DNA from: Chinchilla lanigera
Taxonomy: Eukaryota; Chordata; Mammalia; Rodentia; Chinchillidae
NCBI RefSeq assembly: GCF_000276665.1
Contig: NW_004955465.1
Coordinates: 1,519,901-1,583,900, forward strand
Direction of reading: 5' to 3'
Length of the DNA: 64,000 nt
Part shown: piece after piece, positions 11,224 through 21,757 of the stretch
How positions within the stretch are numbered: the stretch's first letter is position 1
How the letters are laid out: every line of letters starts with the position of its first letter
Notes under the pieces: model-generated
The model's input: only the letters and a program-made list of their open reading frames with translations
Told to the model about the DNA's origin: nothing
The model's database searches: none
Made by a program: the position numbers and the translations under genes

Positions 11224-11363
11224 TTAAAATAGAAACACTAAATCTACTGGAAGAGAAAGTAGGTAGAAATCTCGAAGACATAGGTTCAGACAGAGAGTTC
11301 AGGAACAAAACACACTGCATGGGTCACACTTCAAAGAATCAACAGCTGGGATCTCATCTTACT
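11224..11363 (+). repeat. Local duplicate of an L1 segment
   Basis: This 140-base block is almost identical to 10330-10471, differing by a few substitutions and a 2-base deletion, and both copies end at the same base ('ctcatcttact'). Flanking sequences differ completely. The third related L1 in the window (54541-54690) lacks the variants these two share, so this is a local copy rather than an independent insertion. Confidence 0.85.
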
Positions 11364-11384
11364 TGTTATTCTTTAAAAGTTGCA

Positions 11385-12115
11385 CATTCTTAAAAGTTAT
11401 TTTAACTGACATATAAAAACATGAAATTGTACATATTCATGGAAAACCATGTGATGCTGATACACATACATACATGTATCTATATATAATTTTAAAAATC
11501 AAAGATGGGATGTAATCCAAAACTATGGTGAATGCTTAAAATTAAAAAGTTATTACAATGAAAGACACAGTGCTCTCAGTCCCTCTCAGAATGCTCTCCC
11601 CATTTCAAACACACTTATTTCATTGTTCTTACTACTTTCTGAAGTAGTTCTGGAATCCTCTTCCGTGAGTGTCTTCACTTGCACTGTTGTGGCTGCTGCG
11701 ATGTCCTGAAATGTCTACCTTTCACGGCCATTTTGTCTTTGGGGAACAACCAGAAGCTGCACAGTGCCAGATAAAGTGATATAGTGAATGTAGACATGCC
11801 AATCGTTTCATCTGACAGAAACTGTCATAAATGCAAACTATAGGCTGCTTCAAAAAGGGGCAAAGACGGGACTTTGACAATGATGGGACACGTATTTGAA
11901 GTGAAGGGGACTATGTTGAGGGGAATTAATAGCAATGTGCCTTTGACCACAACAAATTTTTAAAATTTAAGTATTCAGTGCACATTTCGATCATTCCTCT
12001 TATCTGTCTTCTCAACCACCTAGCATACTTTTATGGTGAAAACATGCAAAATCCTTTTTTTTCTAGGTTTTTGACATGCACAGTACATAACCATTATCTA
12101 CATTTCCTGTGAATT
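11385..12115 (+). mobile_element. Old L1 3' UTR interrupted by mariner element
   Basis: 11385-11485 ('aaaattgtacatattcatgg' type sequence) and 12025-12115 ('ttatggtgaaaacatgcaaa') read as consecutive parts of a typical old L1 3' UTR. The palindromic mariner-like element sits between them. Confidence 0.55.
11486..12003. mobile_element. Palindromic mariner-like DNA transposon, copy 2
   Basis: The left arm ('atggtgaatgcttaaaatta', 'ctactttctgaagtagttct', 'gctgcgatgtcctgaaatg') is related to the left arm at 2545-2900. The right arm, reverse-complemented, repeats the left arm ('cagtgaatacttaaatttt', 'aaggcacattgctattaatt'). The same inverted organisation is thus present in both copies. It is more diverged than copy 1 and its terminal bases are less clear. 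Confidence 0.6.
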
Positions 12116-13785
12116 TTAAGAAATTAGTAAATTTCATCCTTTTTTTTTTTTCCTTCTGCTTCTCCAAAACATTCATTTGGCACTTAGGAAATTCCAGATG
12201 CATTGTTGTTTACTGTTAATTAAACAAAAAAGCAATGAAGTATCTTCATCAGTAAGTGGATTGAGTGATAAATTCTAATTCACACACAGAGACAATTTAG
12301 TCATATCATTTGAATCATTTTTTTCCTTCTTGTATGGTACTTTGGTTTGAGTCTCAAGAAGAAAATCTCCTTTGAATAAGATAAATATTTTAAAATATTT
12401 TAAAATTCTTAATCTTAATACCAAATGTTGGCCAAGCACAGATGCACAGCCTGGACATCTTCCATGGGGCTACATCTTCCTATAAAGGGTCATTACCGGT
12501 GGTGGACCATGTTCAGCATAATATTTCCAAATCACAAGGAATACGACACTAGCTATAGGGGGTTTCTAACTTAAATCCTTTAATATAGAGTGAAACTTGC
12601 ATGCCATTTTAGGAATAATATCTTTCTTGCTTTGTGGGCAGAAGACAAAGTACTAGGAGAAGCCATTATACATTACGTTTCAGTGGGCTTCTGTCATCCA
12701 AGGTAGCATTAAAAGTGACCAAAAGGTTAATTAGAACAACCTCAAAAAGCTCCTGATCTTAAAAATGGAGAAAAATCAAGTTAAAAAGAGAGAGAGAGCG
12801 CAACGGAGTGCTGTCTCTGCAAGTTGCAATTTCACAATACAAATTGGAACTAAAACGAGCAGATATGGAAGAATTTTCAAGAAAATCCCACCTCAGACCA
12901 TATAAAATTACAGCTCAGCAGGAAGCAGTCACAGCTGATGATCAGTAGTCTAGGTCTGGCCCTTGGCTTCCCCACCATTTGCAGTTCATTTTCAACTTTG
13001 GCAGCTGCTCAGGCAATTTGTCTGCTTCCCAGCTTTGAAAGTCCCTTGGAGTTACTCTCTGCATTAGTCTCTTCTCACTCCTGTGGGTGTATATCATTTT
13101 ATGGGCGCTTTAGGAGGAGGAGGAAAAAGAGAGTCAGATACTAAAAACAGTCCTGACCTATATAGTGGCCAACATGCCCACAGGCAAGCAGCGTACCAGT
13201 GAACAATAAACTGCACAAATGATCCACTCAGGAGAGCCTGCTCACTGGATGACCACTGGGCACTGTGCATGTAGACTTAAACGTTCTCAAATGGTTTCAC
13301 ATTTTAGACAGCATACTTACGTAATGATTTTATCACTATGTTTCAGAAAATAAATGGAAACAGATGTGACTGCCTTTCATGACACGAAGCCCAGGGAACA
13401 CCACTTAGTGGGGAATCCTAGGATCTGGGAAGTTGTATTCATGGTACTTCCAAGTCCACTGGAGAAGCTGCCTTGGGCCAACATCAACATAGGAGGACCA
13501 GTGGTGTTTTTCTGGCAAACAGGTACAGAGAGGGAATCTGGCACACATTCTGGAGCCCTGCTCATAGATGAGCTCTGTCTGGCACAACAGCCCCAGTCCT
13601 CCTGGATCTGCTCGATGAGAATCTTAACTCAGCACTGGTGCTCTGCTTCCTTGGATTGCTTGAGTATGGGAGGATCTGTTCCTACTCTGGTTAAAAAAGC
13701 AAGCTCAATGTCCTGCTGAAACCTGCAATGTCTGACTTGATGGAGTGATTCATCTTCAAACCAGAAATTTATAACTCCACCCTAT
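12116..13785. other. Unique DNA, no gene seen
   Basis: A short (AG)n run occurs near 12790. Open frames at 12938-13144 and 13354-13719 (121 codons), with overlapping minus-strand frames, show no recognisable domain. No family repeat is identified. Confidence 0.4.
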
Positions 13786-14125
13786 TAAAGTTTGGATCTT
13801 CAATGTCCCTTGAAGGCCTTCGTGTTAAAGAAAGCCTTGGATCCTAGGACGGCACTGTTGGATGACAGTAGAACCACTGAGATGCAGGGCCTAGTGGAAG
13901 GTCTTTAGGCCTTTGAGGACATGTCTTCATAAGGTACTGTGGGACTCCAGCCCCTTCTCTTCTTTTCTTTGCTCCCTGACTTGTACGGTGCATGGTTTTT
14001 CTCTGCCACATGCTCCTGACTAATCACAGATTGGCATCTCCAAAACTGTGAGACCAGATTCACCTTTTCTCTTTATGAGCTGATTGCCTCAGGTATTTGT
14101 TACCACGAGGGAATGCTGACCGAGA
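13786..14125 (+). mobile_element. Solo LTR, ERVL-MaLR type
   Basis: The opening 'agtttggatcttcaatgtcc', a middle with 'ctttgctccctgac' and a close with 'tttgttaccacgaggg' and 'gaatgctgaccgaga' fit the general plan of rodent MaLR-class LTRs. No internal retroviral region is attached. Confidence 0.65.
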
Positions 14126-15320
14126 TGTGCCCCTCAGGACAGTCTGAGCCCAACCCCTGCCTCACACCACATACCACTGTGAGGGCCTGAATGCAGGTGC
14201 CTCTTGCTTTGCATGGGTCCTAGGTAATGAAAGGATGTGACAGGTCCCACCAGCAGTAGTAGCAACAGATAGTTACAAAACTCATTAACATTTTCTTGAT
14301 TTCAAATTGTTACTGTTCTATGTTTATGAGTAATGGTTACAGATGCTTATACTATTGTCAGAATTTTAGGGATTCACAACAATGACAACACCCTACCTGT
14401 ACCTTCCACCTTAAATTAGGAAGAATGAACAACATCTACTAATTTCATGGAGGATACAAATGACCTTCATTTTCTCTCTATGGAGCTGGCTGTAGGATTG
14501 AAATGCAAGTGGCCTTCCGGTTCTCATTTTGAGACATATGCTCATTATAAGCCTTTAAATGTTTAATTGCTTTGCACCTGGGTGAAAGAAAGGGACCTAC
14601 TGTTAAGATTCTTGCTGTTCTCCTCCTTCATTTATATTCCCACGAAAGCTTTATTCAGAGCTAACCATCCTCCCAAGTGGAAGAACATGTAGATCTGGAT
14701 TTCCTCAAGAATCTCTGAAAATATTCCCACTATAAAATCTGATCCCTGAGGAACTCAGCTCTGCTCTGACCCCTCAACCGAAAGAGAATGAGATTCTCTT
14801 TGAAATCAGTGCCTATATCAGGATAGAGGCTGAGCTGGTTGTAGGGAGAATGAAATAAGAAACACTTTTACTTTTGCAGTCAAACAATTCTTTATTATTT
14901 CACTTCTCTAGGATCCTTTTCTCCTTCCAAATTCTGGGAGCCATGATATTTGGGACATTTACTACATTCTTGATCTTTTTAAATGAGTACTTGCAAATTC
15001 ATCTTGTGAGCCATTCCTGGGACACTCCCTCCCTGGTTTCTGGGAAAGGTGCTTACTAACAAAATGAAAGAAGAAAAAAGCACCTAATAGAAGCTATTAT
15101 CTGTTTAGGACTTTGTAGGATGCTGTGAAAACTCACAAACAATAATTCCTGTTTCGTCTTAAAAGAACGATGACTTTAACTATGGAGTCAGACTAATGCT
15201 AGGAACATCCAGGTGGATGGGCTAGGGCTCTTTCCCACAACCTTCACAGTGAACCACATATTATCTGGGCAATGGTTCCTCACAGCATCTTCAATTTCTA
15301 AAAGTATTATTGTATTTAAA
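14126..15320. other. Unique DNA, no gene seen
   Basis: No recognised repeat or gene. A 61-codon frame at 14874 is hydrophobic but has no supporting context. Confidence 0.45.
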
Positions 15321-15321
15321 C

Positions 15322-15465
15322 TTTTTTTTTTTTTGGAGACAGGGTCTCACTATATAATCTAGCCTGGCCCTGAACTCACAGTGATCCTCCTGCCTCAGCC
15401 TCCCAAGTGCTCAGAGAATCACTGTGACACCTGGTTCACCTGGCTTCCTCCTCCATACCTGGCCT
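15322..15465 (-). mobile_element. B1-like SINE, reverse orientation
   Basis: A T run, 'gagacagggtctcactatat' and 'gtgatcctcctgcctcagcc' identify a 7SL-derived SINE. Its distal end is atypical: it reads 'aatcactgtgacacctggtt' instead of the usual 'gggattacaggcgtg' block. Confidence 0.85.
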
Positions 15466-16199
15466 AAAATTTTTTTAAACCATGGAAGATGTATGTTTTT
15501 AAGTGGAGGGAGATGAAAACAATGTATCTCATTTACTCATCCCCCATTTTCAACAACTGTCAGCCTAATTCTTACCGGTTTGATAAATAAGTTAGCACGT
15601 CTCCAGCTAATAAGCATTGTACTGGGCTAAGACAAAGGATCAGTAGACTGACACTGTCAGGATGTCCTCACCTACAAGGGCTGTCTTAACCTGCAAGCAC
15701 AGTGCTGATGTTCACACATATCTTGAAAGCTTTGCTTCTAATGGTGATGACAAAGCTCTCCTGAGGCCAGGTGTGGAGGAAGCTCACCTCACCTTCTCTT
15801 CCTTTGGGAGAGTTCAACTTTGTCTAATCACAGACATAAACTGCCTGTGTATTTGGAGGTTTAATCAGTAGCAGGTTATGCAACCCTAATTAAAAATAAC
15901 TCCAGAAAACACAAGACACCTAATTGTACAGCATGAAGTACTTGCATACTGAAAATATTAAAAGCGTTTTGTTTTTAAAAACCTGATTTTACTTTTCATT
16001 GGCTTGTTTACCATTTAGAAAACGCTGGCAAGTAGCCAACAAGAATTAGGATTAGACCTTCTTAAAGAATGGTGGCTGGAGGGCTTAGGAACAGATTGCT
16101 CCACTACCACGCAGAGGCAAATGCAATCACATCATAAATATGTGACAGACCATAATACTGCTCACAAGGTGTGTATGCATACATATTTTTATGCATGCA
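15466..16199. other. Unique DNA, no gene seen
   Basis: No gene or family repeat is recognised. Confidence 0.45.
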
Positions 16200-16370
16200 T
16201 CTAATGCATCTACCCATGTATCTGTCTGTCCATCCATCTATCCATCTATCCATCCATGTATCTATCCATCTATCCATCCATCTATCTATCCATCTATCCA
16301 TCCACCTATCCATCCATCCATCCATTCATCCATCCATCCATCCATCCATCCATCCATCCATCCATCCACA
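16200..16370. repeat. (ATCC)n/(ATCT)n tetranucleotide repeat
   Basis: About 150 bases of CATC/TATC units, with pure CATC towards the right end. Open frames on both strands here translate into histidine-serine-isoleucine or aspartate-tryptophan-methionine repeats and are artefacts. Confidence 0.95.
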
Positions 16371-16861
16371 GTGTGGTCTTGAACTTTCTGTTGCATGATA
16401 GGCAGTTGGAATCCTGCTGCCCTCAGGGAATCACTGTGACACCTGGTTCATATGATCAGTACTTCATACCCAGCCTTCCGTCCCAGGCAGACTGCCGTCG
16501 TCCTGAGTGAGTCCCTGTTTGGACGGAATGAGGCATCTGCTGTCTCCCTGTCACCACTGTTACTGTTCCTACCCAGCTTTCACACTGCTGCCATGACATA
16601 TTACAATAGTTACTACACAAATAACTTGTGAAGGAGGTGCTACAAATGGCTAACCCACAATAAAATCATATAAAATGTACCTTGAGCCCCTTTTGTGTCT
16701 CCCTACTATTTACAGAATGAAGTTACAGTCACCAAATCAGCATGTGAGGCCCTATAGCACTGAAATTTAAAAAACAGCTATGCTAATGTCAATATCCTAT
16801 GAACTATAGTCTAATAGCTAACCACAGTATTACATATCATAGTTATATCATTATTATATAT
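16371..16861. other. Mostly unique; SINE-like remnant at left
   Basis: 16371-16480 contains 'tggtcttgaactttctg' and shares the 22-base string at 16429-16450 with the B1-like SINE at 15322-15465. It may be a damaged SINE joined to the microsatellite. The remainder is unique. Confidence 0.4.
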
Positions 16862-17243
16862 TGCTACGATTTGAATGTTTTCCCAATAGTTCATGGGTTA
16901 GAGAAAAATCACCAAATTTGTGTCAATGGTATTTGAAAGTGGGGGCTGTGGGAGGTAATTGGGGTTTGATGAAGTTACAAGGATGGGACTCCCAAGATAG
17001 CATTAGTGGCTTTGGAAGAGGAAGAAGAAGAGGAAGAAGAAGAGAAGCCTGAGCTAGCAGTTTTCTCTGTCTTGCCGTATAAAGCCCTCTGCCATATTGT
17101 ACAGCCTGAAGGCCCTGGGCAGATGCTGGAGCCATTCTCATGGACTTCCCACCCTCCAGGATTGTGAGCTAAATAAATTCCTACCCTTTATTAATCACTC
17201 ACTCTCAGTATTTTCTTACAGTATCAGAAAATGAACTATGACA
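16862..17243 (+). mobile_element. Solo LTR, ERVL-MaLR type
   Basis: It begins TG ('tgctacgatttgaatg') and ends CA ('aatgaactatgaca'). The typical MaLR phrase 'gtgggaggtaattgggg' and a polyadenylation signal region 'gctaaataaattcc' lie inside. A 5-base duplication, TATAT, flanks it (16857-16861 and 17244-17248). It contains a purine-rich (GAAGAG)n expansion at 17016-17045. Confidence 0.85.
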
Positions 17244-17248
17244 TATAT

Positions 17249-17825
17249 GATCAACAATATACTATGGCACTACACATCATACTGCTGTACAGATTTTCCT
17301 GTATAAATAACTTGCGAAGGAGGTACTGAACTTTGCTAAGTCTTGGGCACAGCCAGATAGAAATTCCTTAATTATAGCAACACTCAAGCTGTTTTTCAGG
17401 AAAAGACTCAAAAATCCACTCAAGACTGATTTGGAACCAGGTTTTCATGAATGGACATGAAGGCTGGAGGAAGCCAGCCTGACCAGTGAATGACCTTTTG
17501 AAAGCAGAAGCCCAAAATTTCTGAGAACATGATAACTCCCTTGAAAAGAAATATACAACCTGTGAAAAGTCATAATGACCATTGGCACTGGGACAAAGAA
17601 CTGTATGAGCTCTCCCAACTCCCACCCTCCCAACAAAGAACACCACCCCTCTTTCCTCCTCTCAATTCCCCTACTACCAGCCAACTGGAAAAGCAGACAC
17701 GAGCTTCTTTTTTAGTTGCTGGCCTCCTTGCCAGTTGACCATGTCATTAAACTTTCTTTTCGCAAAAACTCAGGAATGTAGTATTAACTTCTACATGCAC
17801 TGGGCAGTGAGTCCCTGCTCAATAA
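17249..17825. other. Unique DNA, no gene seen
   Basis: Overlapping short frames on both strands (17368-17738) have no recognisable homology. Confidence 0.45.
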
Positions 17826-17945
17826 CAGTACTACTAGTCCAATTTTACAGAGGAGGAAACTGAATCACAGAACGGTTAAGCAAATCTCCCAAGATCATCC
17901 AGTTATTAAGGGACAAATCTGGGTGCAGAACTCAGGCCAGCTATG
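17826..17945 (+). mobile_element. MIR SINE
   Basis: The block 'ccaattttacagaggaggaa' followed by 'actgaatcacagaacggtta' and 'gggtgcagaactcaggcca' is the MIR core and its right side. Confidence 0.8.
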
Positions 17946-18177
17946 TCTTCTGCTAGACCTTCTTCCATGTGCTTTAAATGACTCAACATGCTTCCAAAGT
18001 TTTGTTTTAGATAAAACCCTTCAGAGAAAGTCACCAGGAACCAGTCCAGATCACTGTGAGCTTTTGCTACCCTGCTTTCAACAGGACAGGCAACAGGTAG
18101 GACGGCTTTCCTACACTGCCAGAAATGGGTCACACCCGGAGAAAAGGAAGGGCCATCTTGGAGCCTACTTCACTGGC

Positions 18178-18573
18178 TGTCTTAGTAACTTTCCTGGTGC
18201 CGAAAAAAAAAAAACGAAGCCCAAAAGTAAAGGAAAAAACGGTTAATTGGCCCAAAAGTCGGAAAAGGGTCAAGCCATAGTCAGCTGGCTCCAAGGCAGG
18301 GTGGTATGGCAGAGGGGCCTCACAGAGGAGAAACAGTTCATGGTGGACAAAAGGTAGCAAAGTAAGCAAGGGGCCTTAACAGCATCTTTCTGCCCCTTTT
18401 ATACTATATTTAGTCTACTGGGATTAGGGTGGGTGCAAACCAATCAGTGGACTGATCTAGTAATCACACACCCTTAATCCCAGCATCATACACTCTAGAT
18501 GCAGCCACCTCTGAAAAAGTCCCACCTATGACTCCATGAGGCTTTTGGGGATACCTAGACACAAGCCATACCA
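18178..18573 (-). mobile_element. Solo LTR, ERVL-MaLR type (family A)
   Basis: Reverse-complemented, it starts 'tggtatggcttgtgtct' and ends 'ggaaagttactaagaca'. The same family occurs at 20195-20587 (minus) and 30076-30452 (plus). An insertion or A/T-rich expansion is present near 18204-18220. Confidence 0.8.
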
Positions 18574-20194
18574 CCGGTTCTACTCTATATTCTATGTGTC
18601 AAGTACAGCAATGTTTAGGTTTCATTTATTTGTATTTTTGACAAAGAACTAGCCTAGAGTGATGAATATGCTTGTTTCATAACTCAGTTTTCATGAGTAA
18701 TTTGGGAATAAGTGACAAAAATAAATTAGGTAAATGTAAATGGAGTGTTTATATGTATGTTCTTCACATAAAGTTTGAAAGTTATGTATGTGATAGAGCC
18801 AAAACTCAGAGTCATTTCTAAGTAAGTTGAAATACTGAAACATCAGTTGCTAAATATAAACCTAACTACTCTTGGTTCTTAAGTTCTATAAATAGATAGT
18901 ACATTTGGGTTTATTAATAAAAGTATTTTTGTGAATTTTTGATATAAAAAAACCAGTTTGAGATTACATTCTTCTTGGATCTTCACCAGCAGGCCATGTG
19001 ACAAACAGTTAAAAGTCTAATTAGTATGCACCTAAACTCAGAAATTTTGTACAGAGAGTTTCAAAATGTAAACTTAAGGATGGAAACAAGACATAAAGGA
19101 ATCAGTAGGTAGGAGAAAAGCATGATATGAAGACAGTTATAAGTATGAAAATGGTTCTGGACATTTTCCAAATGTTTTGGAAAGCGTTTTGAATGCTAAA
19201 ATAAGATTTTCTGTCTAAGAGTAGAATGACTGGAAGAAAGGGACAAACTAAAGGTTTGAGCAAGTCAAAGAATGTTTATGAAGGGCAGCAGCCAGAGTCT
19301 TGGGAACCTACTTCATACCCAGAAGAAACTTCGGAGACTGGCTGTGACAGAATCTAACCTTTCTCAACTTCTGGAGACTGTCTTTAAGGTTTTCAACAAC
19401 AGAGGTTGTGTGTGACTGAAATGAAGCAAGATTAAAAAATGAGGAGGCAAGCTACCCTGTTAGCAGTCACCCTCCCTTCTGCTCCAAGCAACCTGGGAAA
19501 AAGAAAAAAGGCACCACGGATCTAACTCCTTGTGTTCATCATATCAAAGTCAAGCAAGCACAGGAACCAAAAGACTCTGGTGAGCCTAGAAATGCCTATT
19601 CCTGTGAGTGAGAACAAGACTCATACTGACAGTAAGGTCAAACAAGAATGTAGTGCCAAGCTATGAATGACTGCTTTTGTCCTCCTCTTCTCGTTGGTCT
19701 GTTCACTTGTACAGTTTTGATCTATCTGAATATGCTGTTGTTTTGTCTTACCAGAATCTTGAAATCATTTTCAGTGCAATGCATTATAACTAGTGGGACC
19801 TGCATACTACTGTAAGTACAATAAAATAACTATAACCTTTCTGTCTTACTCTTTAGCTGGCCTGTTTGCTTCACTGTGTTTTGGCCTGGATTCTCTAGGG
19901 CACTGAGGGAGACCCTTTTAGAGCTTTCAGTGATATAAACAGTCTGCTGCAGCATGTGTACCATATGTTCATCACTGCTGGTCTGGGGCATTAACTCTAT
20001 ATTTTCTGAGTTACTTAAATTAGTAACGTCAATTTTACTGATCTTATTTGTGATTTGTTGCAGTACAGCTAGTGAAAAAGGAATTCAAATTATAGTGTTA
20101 CAGACTACCCCTGGTGATCCTAACACCTATCTTGCTTTGGCATCAAGAGAATTTCACTCCTCTAACTAAGGTAAGGAAGATACCTTACTCCTCA
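18574..20194. other. DNA between two same-strand LTRs, no gene seen
   Basis: This 1.6-kb stretch separates two related LTRs. I see no primer-binding site, polypurine tract or retroviral reading frame, so it is more likely ordinary DNA than an internal proviral region. Only AT-rich unique sequence is visible. Confidence 0.5.
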
Positions 20195-20587
20195 TTTTAG
20201 TTACTTTTCTCATTGCTGAGACAAAACACTGGACACCCCAAGTTGAAAGAGAAAAGGTTTATTTGGCTCACAGTTTGTAGAGGTTTCAGTCCATAGTTGG
20301 GGGCGGCTCTAGGGCAGGGTGGCACAGCAGAGGGGCATCACAGAGGAGAGAGAGTCCATGGCAAAGCAGCGCAGGCATAAGGCAGCAAGCAGCAAGTTGA
20401 AGAAAGCTTAGCAGCTTCTTTCTGTTCCTTTCATATATCGACCTAGGCTACTGGGGTTAGGGTAGATGCAGATCAATCAGAGGATTGATTTAATAATCAC
20501 ACACCCTTAATCCGAGCATCACACACTCTAAGCCCCACCTATGACTGCGTGAGGCTTTGGAGGTGCATGTAGACACAAGCCATACCA
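20195..20587 (-). mobile_element. Solo LTR, ERVL-MaLR type (family A)
   Basis: It is closely similar to 18178-18573 over most of its length ('aatcacacacccttaatcc', 'gaggggcatcacagaggaga'). Its LTR polyadenylation region is visible on the minus strand as 'aataaaccttttctc'. Confidence 0.82.
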
Positions 20588-20758
20588 TGCTTGTTCAACA
20601 GGAAATAGTTTTAGATTACCTCCTTAAGCCCTTTAAGAATGAGAAGTGAAATGTTGGTAGGGGGGTTGTTAGCTGTTAGGCAGGCAATTTTAGTGGTAAG
20701 CTCCTATACTTACAGGGGGTTGCTGCACCTTTAAGTGACTCTTAAGGTACTTTCAAAG

Positions 20759-20759
<1 letters not shown>

Positions 20760-20804
<45 letters not shown>
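20760..20804. repeat. (GT)22 microsatellite
   Basis: An uninterrupted run of about 22 GT dinucleotides. Confidence 0.98.
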
Positions 20805-20807
<3 letters not shown>

Positions 20808-21258
20808 AGGTAAATCCCCTCTCTGAGAAACTTACAAGGAATCAATTCATTGAGTCATTGTCTTATTCTTTTTAGGTGACCAGGAATAAACTTTTCTCAT
20901 CATAACATGAAATTCTCCATCCAGTGGGGTTTGTGTCCACCGTTTTGTTTAAACATGACCTTGAACTAATGTGATGCTGAATCCTTCCTCTATCAATATG
21001 TTTAATTTCCCCAACAGAAGCCCTTTGGTTTGAGAAGAATCTCCAGAACTCTCTTGATCTGCTGCAAATAACAGACTTCTCTCTAACCCTTTATCTTCTG
21101 GTTGTGCTTACTGCCCTTTGCTCACCAAGATTTGACTCACTGAATTTGGTCAGCTGGGGCTCCCAGTAGCCAGTACTCAGCTCAGAAAACCATGCCCCAA
21201 AGACTGAGGCTCTGCATGGGGCGAGGCCTTTGGCTTAGAGGCTGCCTCAGATCAACAG
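20805..21258. other. Unique or unrecognised repeat DNA
   Basis: 20930-21200 has an LTR-like feel ('ctgctgcaaataacagactt'), but no family can be named. No gene is seen. Confidence 0.3.
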
Positions 21259-21272
21259 CAGGGAAGGGCTTT

Positions 21273-21358
21273 CTTTTTTTCCCCTGGTACTGGGACTTGA
21301 ACTTACGACCTCATGCTTGCCAGGCAAGTGCTGTGCCGCTGAGCTAAATCCCCAGCCC
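21273..21358 (-). mobile_element. ID-type SINE, young insertion
   Basis: It reads a T run, 'ggtactgggacttgaactta' and 'gctgagctaaatccccagcc' on the plus strand. A perfect 14-bp target-site duplication, 'cagggaagggcttt', flanks it (21259-21272 and 21359-21372). Confidence 0.95.
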
Positions 21359-21619
21359 CAGGGAAGGGCTTTATTTGCATTAAGAGAACCCAGTTGCCTT
21401 CCACCCTTACCCTGATATCTCATTATCTATCCCAGAAAGGAAAACAGGAATGCAAACACACCTGGTTGGGCTTTCTCACTGTCTTTTGATTTCACATAAA
21501 TACCTGCCCCCTGAATTTAATCATTTTCCTGAAAAACATTTATCAGTCCTCAAAATTATATGCATTTCCATTCTTTCCCTCCCTTATGGAAAAAGGTATA
21601 AGCTGCTCCTTCTTTCCTT

Positions 21620-21757
21620 CTTTTTTTTTTTTTTTTTTAATTAGGAAAGGTCTTTCTGCCTTGCTTAGGTTGGTCCCAGATTCTTAGCTCAAGCAACTTT
21701 CCTGCCCCAGCCTCCTGAATAGCTAGGAATACAGGCATGTACCACCACACCTGACTC
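21620..21757 (-). mobile_element. B1-like SINE, reverse orientation
   Basis: A 19-base T run is followed by 'ggttggtcccagattcttag', 'tgccccagcctcctgaatag' and 'acaggcatgtaccaccacac'. This is an old 7SL-derived monomer. Confidence 0.8.

Noticed and set aside
16171..16510. His/Ser/Ile-repeat and Asp/Trp/Met-repeat proteins
   Set aside because: Both are translations of the (ATCC)n tetranucleotide repeat on either strand.
16621..17327. Similar 21-base strings 'ataacttgygaaggaggtrc' flanking the MaLR LTR
   Set aside because: They are far from the LTR edges, and the true 5-base duplication (TATAT) is already identified. They may be small MIR-like remnants.
18178..20587. Two same-orientation related LTRs 1.6 kb apart as one provirus
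   Set aside because: They differ noticeably from each other, no shared target-site duplication is seen at the outer edges, and the space between has no primer-binding site, polypurine tract or retroviral reading frame. Independent solo LTRs of one family are more likely.
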